Source: Lagierella sp. | GTDB taxonomy: Bacteria; Bacillota; Clostridia; Tissierellales; Peptoniphilaceae | Length of the DNA stretch: 64,000 bases | Assembly (NCBI RefSeq): GCF_029983815.1 | Contig: NZ_JASBYU010000003.1 | Span: 69,010-133,009, forward strand | Direction of reading: 5' to 3' | Notes under the pieces: model-generated | Database searches by the model: none | Told to the model about the DNA's origin: nothing | What the model saw: only the letters and a program-made list of their open reading frames with translations | Position numbers and translations under genes: made by a program | In this document: one piece after another, positions 25,264-34,133 of the stretch | Position numbering within the stretch: the stretch's first letter is position 1 | How the letters are laid out: every line of letters begins with the position of its first letter

Positions 25264-25788
25264 CTACCATCCTCGGCTATACTCATCAAAACAGTCCAAA
25301 CAAAGCTTTCTCCCGTCTTCAATTCTAATCTTGTGTTCCGGTGCATTTTCACCACAGTTTTCACATTTTATATTATTGAATTTTCTTGCTTTTTCAGGGA
25401 GTTTTATATCAACATTCTTCCAGCTAAAAACTTCCTCGGCAGGAGCCTCTAGGATAAAGTTTTGAGTTTCTTCTTTAGAAAGATCCTTTGGAAGATCCTT
25501 TAAAATAAATCTAATAGCTTCACCAGTCTTTCTCGAAATGAAAGTAAAGGCCATCTTTCCAGTGTCCTTGTAAAGTAAATTACCCTTCCCTAAAGTACAA
25601 CCTGTAATAACTTGAACTCCATCTACGCCACAAGCGTCATTTTCAGTTATACAAACATTTTCTTCATCATTAGAAAAATCAAGGTTCATCATCTCCTTGG
25701 CAATAAGAGATGCCCTAACTCCTATAGCAAGTCCAGGACATTCATGTCCGTGAAATTCAACACATTTTTTCCAAATTTCATTGTCCAT
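25264..25788 (-). CDS. FmdE-family protein with zinc ribbon
   Basis: A 174-residue protein. Residues 1-135 match FmdE (formylmethanofuran dehydrogenase subunit E-like): CVEFHGHECPGLAIGVRAS near the start, and NDACGVDGVQVITGCTLGKGNL. Conserved Cys/His in these motifs probably bind a metal. Residues 140-174 hold a CxxC...CxxC zinc ribbon (CENCGENAPEHK...CLDC). In anaerobes without methanogenesis FmdE proteins are linked to molybdenum or tungsten enzymes, but the role is unsettled. No molybdoenzyme gene is next to it. It stands between the ABC-F gene and the ABC transporter operon. Confidence 0.88.
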   Translation of the reverse strand: MDNEIWKKCVEFHGHECPGLAIGVRASLIAKEMMNLDFSNDEENVCITENDACGVDGVQVITGCTLGKGNLLYKDTGKMAFTFISRKTGEAIRFILKDLPKDLSKEETQNFILEAPAEEVFSWKNVDIKLPEKARKFNNIKCENCGENAPEHKIRIEDGRKLCLDCFDEYSRGW

Positions 25789-25868
25789 CTTTACGTACCT
25801 CGTTTCTTAATATTACTTATATCCTATCATAATATTTTTTCTTTTTATAGTAAGCCATCATTGTCCTT

Positions 25869-25938
25869 AATAAAAAACAAGCACCCAATCAAGACATAAA
25901 GTTCAATTACAACAAACTTTACATCTGATTAAGTGCTT
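25869..25938 (-). terminator. Long terminator after the FtsX permease
   Basis: On the minus strand AAGCAC..AATCA...TAAAGTTT pairs with the matching arm ending GGGTGCTT, followed by six U residues. The long arms suggest a strong stop for the operon. Confidence 0.8.
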
Positions 25939-25945
25939 TTAAATC

Positions 25946-28375
25946 CTATTTAATAAGCTCTATTGTAGGTTTATTTAAAATTCGTCTTAGTGAAAAATAG
26001 TAAATCCCTATGTTAATAATGTAAACCACCATGGCAAACCCTAAAAACAACCAGTAATTGTAATAATCCAACAAATTTTTAAACTCAATCGTTGGTACTA
26101 GTAGACCCAAAACAAACATCACTACCAATGTAATGCCAATGGATAAGATAAAGGATTTTACCTGTTCTGATACAAATTCCTTCAAATAGGCAGATTCCAC
26201 ATCCTTTAGGTTCATACCACAGGAGTATAAAGTACCTATCTCCTTTTTTCTATTCATTAAACTCAAATTTATAGAAGAATAGCCATTGGTAACATTCAAT
26301 AGAAATATTATCGTTCCTATTCCTATTACTATTTTAACCAACGATTCTAAATCTGTGGTTCTTAGCTTTTCTCTTTCCTCTTCAGTTACTATATAGTAAT
26401 TATCGTTTGGAGAAATTGCCTTTTTTATTTCCTGGTCTGCATAGTCCTTGGCTTCATCTATCTCAAAATCTCGAACTTTCATACTCAGTTCATAGGGATA
26501 TCTCTTATAAGCCTCATCTCTAGCTTCTTCCATAAGATTAAAGTAAGTGTCAAAATCAGTATATAATTTAATGGTTAAGGGGAAAGTAACAGAGTCGTAT
26601 TGTCCCAAATTATTTATAGTTCTGCTTATTTTGATTTCCTTACTAAAATCTTCACCTATGCTAATTTCCATACTATCTGGTTTTTCGAAATATGGAATTA
26701 ACTTTGCTTTAGAAATAGGTATGGAGGCATCTTCTTGAACCATATTGTAAAGGATAAACTCTCCCTTTTTCCCACCTAGGCTTTTAAAATCTTCATATTC
26801 TAAAGCTATTAAACGCCCCTCTAACTCATCAGTTTCATATCTTTTTAAAGTCTTGTCAATATCTTTTTCCAAATTTACAGCCTTTGCTTCTCCCGAAAGC
26901 TCTAGATTATTTTTTACCGAAATGTATTTGGACTTTGAAATATAAGCTTTATCGTTAGGTAAATCTTCTTTTATGGATTGCAGTATTTTTGGGACTTTAT
27001 TTTCCTCACTATAATAATCTACAAAGATATTGTTTCCAGTGTCGTAATAAGCAAAATCTCTATAGTACTTAGCCATTCCAAATATTATAATAAAGACGGA
27101 GATTATGATAATTCCCATTGCTGAAATATAGCGATGAGACTTTATAGAAGCAAGATTGTTCAACTTCAACTCTCTCCAAAGCTTTTTGTCCCTCTTCTTT
27201 TTGTATTTATTTAAATCTATATTTCCCTTAATTCCATCAATTATATTAATTTTTGAAATAATCCTTGCAGGAGACCTTATTGCAAAGAACACCACAATAA
27301 ATGAAACTAAGATTATAATAAGGCTTAAGATGGGATTAAAAGTTAGTTTTTCAAATTTTGAAACTTCCTGACTTTCTTGAACGGTTCTATAGAGAAAACT
27401 CATAAAACCAAATCCTGCCAAGTGACCTAAGAGAATTGGAATTACTGAAATAATGATTCCCTCCTTTAACAGAAGAAGAAAAATTTGAAAATTCGTCGTT
27501 CCAATTGACTTATAAATAGAAAGCTCCCTAGTCTTCCTAAGTCCCCAAACCTTGAATATATTTTTAATAAAAAAGACAAATAAGGCAATGCATCCTATAA
27601 CTGATAGAATATTTACAGCTTTAGCCAAGATATTGTGAGGAAAATCAAACTCTACTCCATAGTAATTAATCAGAGAAGGACTAATTACCATTGAGACTTC
27701 TTCTCCCAGTTTTTCACTTATATCTTTTTGTATAAGTTTTCTATTCTTATAGCCTTCTTCAAAGGAGTCAAATTTTAGCAAAATCACACCTGGGTCTATA
27801 TCCTCTTTATAAACAAGTCCGTAGCTAATTCTGCTATATTTATTGTAAATATTTTCATAGACGCCAACTAATTCAAATTCCTCCGTTCTATCTGTTATAA
27901 AGGTTTCCTTGTCAGTAAGGGCCCCTCTAGGCTCTATTTCAACTCCATCAGAAGTCCTCTTGCCCAGATCGATTTTTAACTTGTCATTTATTTTTAATTT
28001 ATACTTTTCAACTATTCCCTTTGAAAGTACAATCTCCTTTTCATTTTTAGGAAAGCGCCCTTCTATCATTTCTGAATATTCTCTCATCTGATTTACATTT
28101 CCATCTTGAAAGTCCACGGCTATTAGGTCATTTTTATACTTACCGCTGGTAGGTTTTATAGAAATTAAACCTGCGTATTTAACCTTATCCACAGACTTTA
28201 ATTTGTCTAGCTTTTCCCTATTGAATGGTTTATCTAATTGGGCATGATAATAATCAGATGACATATAGTATTCATAATTTGACTTTAAGTTAGTATATCC
28301 ATAGTAAAATACTAAAGTAAAAAACAAACTTACTATAAATAGGGATATAAAAATCGGAAAATTCTTCTTATTCAT
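25946..28375 (-). CDS. FtsX-like ABC transporter permease, two modules
   Basis: An 809-residue membrane protein of the MacB/LolE/BceB type. Its order is a first membrane helix (about 5-25), a long outer domain (25-245), three helices forming the first FtsX module (about 255-375), another helix near 415, a second outer domain, and three C-terminal helices (about 680-800) with KKEIGTLYSCGMNL at a helix start. ATG 28375 follows GGGGATGAAAAGA. It overlaps the ATPase gene by eight bases. The system may remove or sense antimicrobial peptides or move lipoproteins; partner regulators lie upstream, in the Bce manner. Confidence 0.88.
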   Translation of the reverse strand: MNKKNFPIFISLFIVSLFFTLVFYYGYTNLKSNYEYYMSSDYYHAQLDKPFNREKLDKLKSVDKVKYAGLISIKPTSGKYKNDLIAVDFQDGNVNQMREYSEMIEGRFPKNEKEIVLSKGIVEKYKLKINDKLKIDLGKRTSDGVEIEPRGALTDKETFITDRTEEFELVGVYENIYNKYSRISYGLVYKEDIDPGVILLKFDSFEEGYKNRKLIQKDISEKLGEEVSMVISPSLINYYGVEFDFPHNILAKAVNILSVIGCIALFVFFIKNIFKVWGLRKTRELSIYKSIGTTNFQIFLLLLKEGIIISVIPILLGHLAGFGFMSFLYRTVQESQEVSKFEKLTFNPILSLIIILVSFIVVFFAIRSPARIISKINIIDGIKGNIDLNKYKKKRDKKLWRELKLNNLASIKSHRYISAMGIIIISVFIIIFGMAKYYRDFAYYDTGNNIFVDYYSEENKVPKILQSIKEDLPNDKAYISKSKYISVKNNLELSGEAKAVNLEKDIDKTLKRYETDELEGRLIALEYEDFKSLGGKKGEFILYNMVQEDASIPISKAKLIPYFEKPDSMEISIGEDFSKEIKISRTINNLGQYDSVTFPLTIKLYTDFDTYFNLMEEARDEAYKRYPYELSMKVRDFEIDEAKDYADQEIKKAISPNDNYYIVTEEEREKLRTTDLESLVKIVIGIGTIIFLLNVTNGYSSINLSLMNRKKEIGTLYSCGMNLKDVESAYLKEFVSEQVKSFILSIGITLVVMFVLGLLVPTIEFKNLLDYYNYWLFLGFAMVVYIINIGIYYFSLRRILNKPTIELIK

Positions 28376-29048
28376 TCTTTTCATCCCCTACAATTTTACC
28401 ATCTACAATAGTAATTATCCTATGGGCTTGTAAAGCAATGTTCTCGTCATGGGTAATAAGTATAATAGTTTGTTTTAGTGTGTGATTAAAGTACTTTAGT
28501 ATATCTATTATCTCCTGGGAGTTTTCCCTGTCCAAATTTCCCGTAGGTTCATCCGCCAAAATGATGGAAGGACTGTATATAAGACTTCTAGCAATGGCAA
28601 CCCTTTGTTGTTGTCCCCCTGACAGTTCCGAAGGAAAAGCATCCATCTTATCTTCAATCCCAAGCTTCTTAATGATATCTTCAAAAAATCCTTCATCCAC
28701 CTTTCTCATATCCAACTTTAAAGGCAACTGTATATTGTGCTTTACAGTTAAGTTGGGTATAAGATTGTAAAATTGGTAGACAAGTCCTACTTTTCTTCTT
28801 CTAAATAGGGCAAGTTCCTTTTGAGAATACTGGGAGATGTCATTTCCTTCAATGTAAATCTTTCCAGAAGTTGGACTGTCAACTCCCCCTAGTATATGTA
28901 ACATAGTAGATTTTCCTGACCCACTAGGTCCTACTACTGCTACAAACTCTCCCCTATTTACCTTTAAATCTATGTTATCTAATGCTCTAACCTCCGTTTG
29001 TCCTTTACCATAAACTTTAGTTAGGTTTTCTATTGATAATATTTCCAT
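28368..29048 (-). CDS. ABC transporter ATP-binding protein (MacB/LolD type)
   Basis: A 226-residue ATPase pairing with the permease at 25946-28375. Motifs: Walker A GPSGSGKST, Q-loop VYQFYNLIPNLTV, signature LSGGQQQRVAIARSL, Walker B IILADEPTGNLD, and the H-loop in ILITHD. ATG 29048 is preferred, since AAGGATGG precedes it; the longer frame lacks a site. It is the third gene of the regulator, kinase, ATPase, permease unit. The 130-bp gap from the kinase stop may carry a separate promoter, but none is clear. Confidence 0.93.
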   Translation of the reverse strand: MEILSIENLTKVYGKGQTEVRALDNIDLKVNRGEFVAVVGPSGSGKSTMLHILGGVDSPTSGKIYIEGNDISQYSQKELALFRRRKVGLVYQFYNLIPNLTVKHNIQLPLKLDMRKVDEGFFEDIIKKLGIEDKMDAFPSELSGGQQQRVAIARSLIYSPSIILADEPTGNLDRENSQEIIDILKYFNHTLKQTIILITHDENIALQAHRIITIVDGKIVGDEKNE

Positions 29049-29180
29049 ACTTACCATCCTTTCCAACTATATTATAATAATTGAAAGTGACAATTAAGTG
29101 ACATTTGATTGTAAAGAGCTACATAAAAAATAAAATTTCAATTTATTATCTTGGACTTGATTAAAAAAGTTAAATTAAAC

Positions 29181-30038
29181 CTATTTATAAAATTTTACTT
29201 TAAAAATTGCACCACTTTTACCATTTAAAACTTCGATAGCTCCATTGTTACTTGTGATAATCGACTTCGCCATGGATAGTCCGATTCCAAAGCCTTTAGA
29301 GTCTGGAGTCTTGTAGAAGCGTTCAAAGATTTTACTAAGTCTTTTTAAAGCAATTCCTCCACCGTCATCCTCTATAGTAACCTGCGTAAAGATAGGATTA
29401 TCCTTGGTGCTAACCCAAATTCTAGTAACTTTATCTAAATTTATGGAATTTTTCAAAATATTTATAAAGGCTTCACATATCCAGTAAAAATCTCCCTTTA
29501 TCCTATAATCTGTAAAATCTTTAGAAATTGTAACCTTCTTTCGTTCTATATCCGGCTCCAGTATTTCAATAACATAATCAAAGACTTCACCCAAAGTAAA
29601 CTCATCAAATTTCATCTTTTCGATATTTGCATCGAGACTGGATAATTTAAGAAGTATGTCGGAAAGGTCATTGAGTCTATTGAGTTGGCTTTCAAACCTT
29701 ATAAAGCTATTATTACTTTTAACATCCTGATCCATAAGCTGCAACTCAAGTAACAGGGTGGTTATTGGCGTTTTGATTTGATGAGCAATATTTTCAAGAT
29801 TTTCTATTTGCATTTTTGAAAGTCTTTTTGTGTTCTCCCTTTCTTCCACAACTTTTAGAAAGAGTTTGTAAATCTTATCCTCAAGTATAGAAAATTCATC
29901 TTGTTTCATAGAAAAAGAGTAGTCGCCACAATTTAATTTATCAATATGTAGGATAATTTCATCTATCCTTTGTTTTTGCCTTTTTCGCATAAAAAAATAT
30001 ACAAGTATAAGGCTTAAAATCCATAGTATAATCCACAT
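29181..30038 (-). CDS. Sensor histidine kinase (Bce/OmpR-partner type)
   Basis: A 285-residue kinase with one short N-terminal membrane helix (residues 1-18) and no sizeable outer domain, which suits kinases that sense through a partner ABC transporter. The phosphorylated His lies in IENLENIAHQIKTPITTLLLEL, the N box in FINILKNSINL, and G boxes in DDGGGIALKRLSKIFERFY and GFGIGLSMAKSII. The start is one base from the response-regulator stop, so translation is coupled. It probably signals through the regulator to control the transporter. Confidence 0.93.
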   Translation of the reverse strand: MWIILWILSLILVYFFMRKRQKQRIDEIILHIDKLNCGDYSFSMKQDEFSILEDKIYKLFLKVVEERENTKRLSKMQIENLENIAHQIKTPITTLLLELQLMDQDVKSNNSFIRFESQLNRLNDLSDILLKLSSLDANIEKMKFDEFTLGEVFDYVIEILEPDIERKKVTISKDFTDYRIKGDFYWICEAFINILKNSINLDKVTRIWVSTKDNPIFTQVTIEDDGGGIALKRLSKIFERFYKTPDSKGFGIGLSMAKSIITSNNGAIEVLNGKSGAIFKVKFYK

Positions 30039-30039
30039 C

Positions 30040-30690
30040 TTATTCCATCCTATAGCCTATTCCTCGAACAGTTGAAATCAAATTCTTCGAGGTCTTATTT
30101 CTAATCCTCTTAATAGTAGCAGTCAAAGTATTGTCATTTACAAACTGATTTCTATTCTCCCAAAAAGTTCTTAAAAGTTGCTCCCTTGTAAAGATTCTAT
30201 TGGGGTTTTCTATAAATAATTTTAGCACTTCAAACTCTAGGGCAGTCAAATCTACAACCTCTCCATTATAGTAGGCAACTGCTTTTGTAAGGTCCATCAC
30301 ACAATTTCCATAGCTAATTTTATTATCTAGTTCTACAGTTCTAGTCCTTAGACAAGCGTCAATTCTAGCTCTAAGAATGCTTAGATTGAAGGGTTTTGTT
30401 AAATAGTCGTCAGCTCCAAGATCCAAAGCCTTAACAATGAAGTCCTCCTTGTTTTTTACCGTTGTTACAATGACGCGAATGCTCTTAGCCTTTAGTACCT
30501 TAATCAAATTTGTTCCTTCCCTGTCTGGAAGATTTATATCTAAAAGCGCCAAATCAAAATCTTCTTTTGAAAGTTCAAGAGCTTCACTATAATTGTTGAC
30601 AATTGATGTTTTAAACCCTTTTTCTTCCAAGAAGAAGCTAAGTTGATTTGATATTGTAAAATCGTCTTCAATAATTAAAATACTAGCCAT
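30040..30690 (-). CDS. OmpR-family response regulator
   Basis: A 216-residue regulator with a receiver domain (residues 1-115; acidic pocket IIEDD, phosphoacceptor Asp in LALLDINLPD, Thr in VIVTTVK, Lys in YLTKPF) and a winged-helix DNA-binding domain (130-216; LTALEFEVLKLFIENPNRIFTREQLL, then TATIKRIRNK, ending in GIGYRME). It begins the operon with the kinase and ABC genes. A promoter overlapped by a perfect palindrome lies 35-70 bp upstream. Confidence 0.95.
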   Translation of the reverse strand: MASILIIEDDFTISNQLSFFLEEKGFKTSIVNNYSEALELSKEDFDLALLDINLPDREGTNLIKVLKAKSIRVIVTTVKNKEDFIVKALDLGADDYLTKPFNLSILRARIDACLRTRTVELDNKISYGNCVMDLTKAVAYYNGEVVDLTALEFEVLKLFIENPNRIFTREQLLRTFWENRNQFVNDNTLTATIKRIRNKTSKNLISTVRGIGYRME

Positions 30691-30723
30691 TTACATCTCC
30701 TCTTATTCTTTCTCATCATAATA

Positions 30724-30759
30724 AGATTAGCAAAACAGGTACAAAGTTTCAATTGTACC
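30724..30759 (-). promoter_or_regulatory. Two-component operon promoter with inverted repeat
   Basis: Minus strand TTGAAA (30747-30752), 17 bp, TAATCT (30724-30729). A perfect inverted repeat, GGTACAA and TTGTACC with eight bases between (30738-30759), covers the -35. It may bind the encoded response regulator or another factor. Confidence 0.65.
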
Positions 30760-30906
30760 CTTGAATTGTAAAATGTTGATCTTTAAAATAAAAATTTAAT
30801 TAACATAGATTTTAATTGATTATAGATATAAGTCTTGATATGCTAGATAAGGACAATATACTCTTACTCAAGAGATAGTCGTCCTATTAAGAAAAAGGAG
30901 AAATTC

Positions 30907-31500
30907 ATGAATTTAAGACAGGTTATAATATATCAAGTTATAATTTTGTTAGCTCAAGTTATACTTTATTTCGGCTGTGAGAAATTTCAAAAAACACCTA
31001 AAAATGTGGATTTACCAATCGATAAGAGAATACCGGTGATCCCTCTTTTTACACTTATATACATACTTTGGTTTCCACTGATTGCACTATTTCCAATTTC
31101 CCTATTTAATGCATCTCCAAATCTATATAAGATTTATATATTAGCTTGGATTTTAGATATCACAATAAGCATAGTTATTTACATGGTCTATCCCACAACT
31201 TGTACAAGGCCTACTAACTTAAGAAGTTTAGAGGGCGGTTGGATGTTAAAGATAATCTATAGTTGTAGCTATAAGGGAGTTAACTGTGCTCCAAGCCTTC
31301 ACTGCTCCATTTCAACACTAGTGGTAATTGCAGCAGTCTTATGTACATCCATGAGTATGATACTTAGGGTGGTTTACTCAGTTATTGCCTTTGGAATAAT
31401 CATATCCACCATGTTTACTAAACAACATGTAGTCGTAGATGTAGTAACCGGAGTTTTACTTGGAATTGTAACATTTGTAATAGCTTTTATAATAATATAA
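30907..31500 (+). CDS. PAP2-family membrane phosphatase-like protein
   Basis: A 197-residue protein with about six membrane helices. The phosphatase motif residues are visible as PTTCTRPT (first Arg), NCAPSLHCS (central His) and FTKQHVVVDVVTGVLLG (final His and Asp), the membrane PAP2/inositolphosphotransferase arrangement. Likely substrates are lipid phosphates such as undecaprenyl or phosphatidate phosphates, or transfer of a head group. The RBS is AAAGGAG at 30895-30901. It is a single plus-strand gene with its own terminator. Confidence 0.85.
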   Translation: MNLRQVIIYQVIILLAQVILYFGCEKFQKTPKNVDLPIDKRIPVIPLFTLIYILWFPLIALFPISLFNASPNLYKIYILAWILDITISIVIYMVYPTTCTRPTNLRSLEGGWMLKIIYSCSYKGVNCAPSLHCSISTLVVIAAVLCTSMSMILRVVYSVIAFGIIISTMFTKQHVVVDVVTGVLLGIVTFVIAFIII

Positions 31501-31521
31501 GAGAGGGCATGCCTCTCTTGT
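31499..31521 (+). terminator. Terminator after PAP2 gene
   Basis: AAGAGAGG-CAT-GCCTCTCTT overlaps the stop codon and is followed by TTGTTTG. It may also stop transcription from the other side. Confidence 0.7.
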
Positions 31522-31547
31522 TTGCTACATTTTAAAAACTTGTAAAT

Positions 31548-32033
31548 CTACTTTTCAATTTCAAAGTATAGATAATTTGGTCCTGGATTTTTTCCTTCAG
31601 GGAATTCTTTTCTTTCAAAACCTAGCCTTTCATATAGGGAAATAGCCTTTAAATTATCCCTATTTGGATCCACACAACATCTCTTTGCTCCCATTTCAAA
31701 GGCCTTATCTATGGCAAATTGTAGTGCTTTACTTCCAATTCCCATACCTCTAAACTTTGGAAATAGTTTTATATCCATTCTGGAAGATTTTTGTTTGTCA
31801 ATAGAATAAAATGTTTCACCACAGAATTCTTCGTTGAAATATATAGAAAAATGATTCTTTCTCGGTCTATCTTTATCCAATTTTTCATACCACTTTTCAA
31901 TTTCATCTTTACTATAATGTAGTCCATGTGGGAACCCTACATAATACATGACTTCACCACTTGCCCACAATTTTCTAATATTATCTAAATCCTTTTTACT
32001 AGTTTCTACTATTTTCAAATTTTTTAAGTCCAT
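31548..32033 (-). CDS. GNAT-family N-acetyltransferase
   Basis: A 161-residue acetyltransferase. The acetyl-CoA binding loop is KLFPKFRGMGIGSKALQFAIDKAF (R-G-x-G-x-G/A), followed by VDPNRDNLKAISLYERLGF, a standard GNAT end. The N-terminal part includes WASGEVMYYVGFPHGLHY. Substrate unknown. ATG 32033 lies seven bases after AGGTG. It begins ten bases from the end of the glycosylase gene, so the two are probably one transcript. Confidence 0.9.
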   Translation of the reverse strand: MDLKNLKIVETSKKDLDNIRKLWASGEVMYYVGFPHGLHYSKDEIEKWYEKLDKDRPRKNHFSIYFNEEFCGETFYSIDKQKSSRMDIKLFPKFRGMGIGSKALQFAIDKAFEMGAKRCCVDPNRDNLKAISLYERLGFERKEFPEGKNPGPNYLYFEIEK

Positions 32034-32043
32034 CAATTCACCT

Positions 32044-32553
32044 TTACAAATATTTTAAAATTATATTCCACTCTTTTACCAAGTCTTCCAATCTATACCT
32101 GGCGTTTGCAGGGCTAGTGGATGGTAGTTTTATCCCTTCTAAGCCTAACACCTTAGAGTGATACTTTTTGTAGTATTTGAAAGAAGTCCCGCCGTTACAA
32201 AAAACTTGTTGGATATCTGCTGTCTCTACAATATTTTTCAAATCAGAAGGTTTAACATTTTTGATACTTGCATCACTTGAACCCACGATATCACATTGAA
32301 AGATTGAATCGAAGACAGCTATTTTGTTTTTTAAAAGAAAATCCCTTCTAACTTCTATTTCCCTACTAAGCTCAACTCCAAATAATCTTTCCATAACCGG
32401 CCAAAACCTATTTTGTGGATGTCCATAAAAGAATCCATATTCCCTGGTCTTAACAGAGGGGAAAGATCCAAGGATTAAAATTTTGGACTCATTATTATAT
32501 AAAGGCTTCAAGGGATGTGTTATAGTTTCATGTTTTCCATTATTTATTTCCAT
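32044..32553 (-). CDS. DNA-deoxyinosine glycosylase (UDG superfamily)
   Basis: A 169-residue repair enzyme that removes hypoxanthine (and perhaps related deaminated bases) from DNA. The motif LILGSFPSVKTREYGFFYGHPQNRFW is the family 6 (HDG) hallmark: GSFPS binds phosphate and the following Asn/Gln region is catalytic. The C-terminal LPSTSPANA is the SPS motif of the uracil-DNA glycosylase fold. Length is normal. It is co-directional with the GNAT gene downstream. A free-standing repair function is likely. Confidence 0.9.
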   Translation of the reverse strand: MEINNGKHETITHPLKPLYNNESKILILGSFPSVKTREYGFFYGHPQNRFWPVMERLFGVELSREIEVRRDFLLKNKIAVFDSIFQCDIVGSSDASIKNVKPSDLKNIVETADIQQVFCNGGTSFKYYKKYHSKVLGLEGIKLPSTSPANARYRLEDLVKEWNIILKYL

Positions 32554-32590
32554 ATTATCATTCCTCTCTAGACTTTAAATTTATTTCCTA

Positions 32591-32850
32591 CTATATTTCA
32601 TCAAAAATAATGGTCTGTTTTCTTACATCTACTTTACAACTGACTCCAAAGGGGATGATACACCTTGGAGTAGCATGTCCTACATTTAAATTGTATAAAA
32701 TACTTAAGTCTTTATTTCATATCTCTTCAAGAAGTATCTCCTTATATTCATCATAATACATTTCATCCTGAGGTTTTCCAAACAATAGACCATTTATTGC
32801 ATTAAATATACCAAGTTCTTCTAGTTTTTTATATTTTCCCAAAATTTTTT
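32591..32850 (-). pseudogene. S66 peptidase (LD-carboxypeptidase/MccF) fragment
   Basis: The minus strand encodes the C-terminal end of an S66 family serine peptidase: about LEELGIFNAINGLLFGKP, EYKEILLEEI, then an in-frame TGA at 32717-32719, then the rest of the domain (KDLSILYNLNVGHATPRC, IIPFGVSCKVDV) to TAG at 32591. The family's final segment normally reads with a glycine-His (FGH) for the catalytic site, present here as VGHATP. The N-terminal two thirds are absent, and the gene is interrupted by a stop. Its left end abuts the next small membrane gene. It is a decayed remnant. Confidence 0.8.
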
Positions 32851-33117
32851 TACAATTGTAATTAAGTATATAAGACAGATAACCCCAAAACTTACCATTA
32901 ACAATCGATACCACAATCCTACTTCTCTTGACAAAATACTGAAAGCAAATAATAAGACTGTTATTGTTCCATATATTACGGTAATTAAAGATACGGATAT
33001 AATCCTTATTATCTTTGGAGCTTTTTTACTTGTGGTAGCATTAATAAAAACCATCAGCAATGCTGCAAATATTAGAACTTGAATACTTTCTATTACTTTA
33101 GACAGTGTTAAATTCAA
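32821..33117 (-). CDS. Small membrane protein, 98 residues
   Basis: A 98-residue frame starting at TTG 33117 after GAGGG. It has three hydrophobic helices (about 9-27, 37-58 and 70-88) and a short basic tail. I do not recognise a family. It overlaps in another frame with the remnant of the S66 peptidase, so its own last residues may be altered by the rearrangement that removed the front of that gene. Its reality as a protein is only fairly likely. Confidence 0.5.
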   Translation of the reverse strand: MNLTLSKVIESIQVLIFAALLMVFINATTSKKAPKIIRIISVSLITVIYGTITVLLFAFSILSREVGLWYRLLMVSFGVICLIYLITIVKKFWENIKN

Positions 33118-33277
33118 TATTATTTACCCTCTTCCTATCTTTTCTTTAATTATTTACTCTTTATTTTATCAAATTTAATACATTAAAACATCCCCTTTTT
33201 AGTTGCTACTTTAGTGGTTTACAGGTTTAGCATTATAGCAAAAAAATAATCTATCACTTTTAATTTAGCACGAAAAT

Positions 33278-33311
33278 AAAAACCGCCCTCTGTAATTACA
33301 CGAGAGGACAG
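33278..33311 (-). terminator. Terminator after 252-aa membrane gene
   Basis: GTCCTCT and AGAGGGC pair around an eleven-base loop on the minus strand, followed by GGTTTTTATTTT. Confidence 0.75.
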
Positions 33312-33324
33312 TCAATCTATATTT

Positions 33325-34083
33325 CTATCTTGTTGCTGGAATTCTAAGGATAAAACCTATACCAATTGCAATTAACAATCCCAGAATAGCCATAAAAATT
33401 CCTATTGCTGAGACGGTATCCAGTCCTGCCTTCCAACCATCTTCTTTTTTTGACTCTCTTATTATCTTTGAAAGTAGGTCAACATCTTGAAATGGACTAT
33501 GATTTATTTCAATTCCGTCATCTTTCTTTTTTATCTGTGCTCCAGTAACAAATTTAATGCTCTTTCCACCTAAATAGATCGGAGTAATATATAAATTATC
33601 TCCATCTTTCTTAAAACTAAAATCCGTTCTGATTTCCTTAAATTTATTTGGACTACTGGTTTTAAGAATTGTAATTCCTGGAACATTTATGATTTCTCCT
33701 GAGTTTAAAAATTCATTTTCATATTCCATTATATCCCTTATAATCCTTAAACCATCTTCATTGGTTTGTATAAAATAGTCTGTACCTTCTAGTCTTGTAG
33801 CCAATTTATTCGCCAATTGAAGTACATTTTCTTGTCCCCTTCTCTCTTCCAAAGGAAAAAACTCTTTTGAAATCTTTCTTTGGTCAAAATAAATCCTTAT
33901 GGAAGAAGCTAATAAAACCAATATTAAGATTCCTAGTGCTATAATCCCATAGAGGATATACTTATTTCCCGTTGGTTTATATCCTATTTTATATAGAACG
34001 ATCGAAAAGATTAATAAGATTACTATTAATATACCTAATGCACCAATTGGACCTAGTTGAAACTCTCTTCTATAAATTTTCAT
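33325..34083 (-). CDS. Membrane protein of unknown family, 252 residues
   Basis: Two N-terminal membrane helices (about 13-33 and 43-63), a central soluble domain of about 150 residues that is charged and strand-rich (VPGITILKTSSPNKFKEIRT, GGKSIKFVTGAQIKKKDD), and one C-terminal helix (about 223-246). No family recognised. The N-terminal layout and the central domain suggest a cytoplasmic domain held at the membrane. A SigB-like promoter (GTTTTT-N14-GGGTAA, about 34112-34137) lies upstream, overlapping the end of the next gene. It has its own terminator. Confidence 0.75.
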   Translation of the reverse strand: MKIYRREFQLGPIGALGILIVILLIFSIVLYKIGYKPTGNKYILYGIIALGILILVLLASSIRIYFDQRKISKEFFPLEERRGQENVLQLANKLATRLEGTDYFIQTNEDGLRIIRDIMEYENEFLNSGEIINVPGITILKTSSPNKFKEIRTDFSFKKDGDNLYITPIYLGGKSIKFVTGAQIKKKDDGIEINHSPFQDVDLLSKIIRESKKEDGWKAGLDTVSAIGIFMAILGLLIAIGIGFILRIPATR

Positions 34084-34133
34084 AATATTCCTTTCTGGGT
34101 GGTTTTGTTCTAATATTACCCAGATTAGGATTA

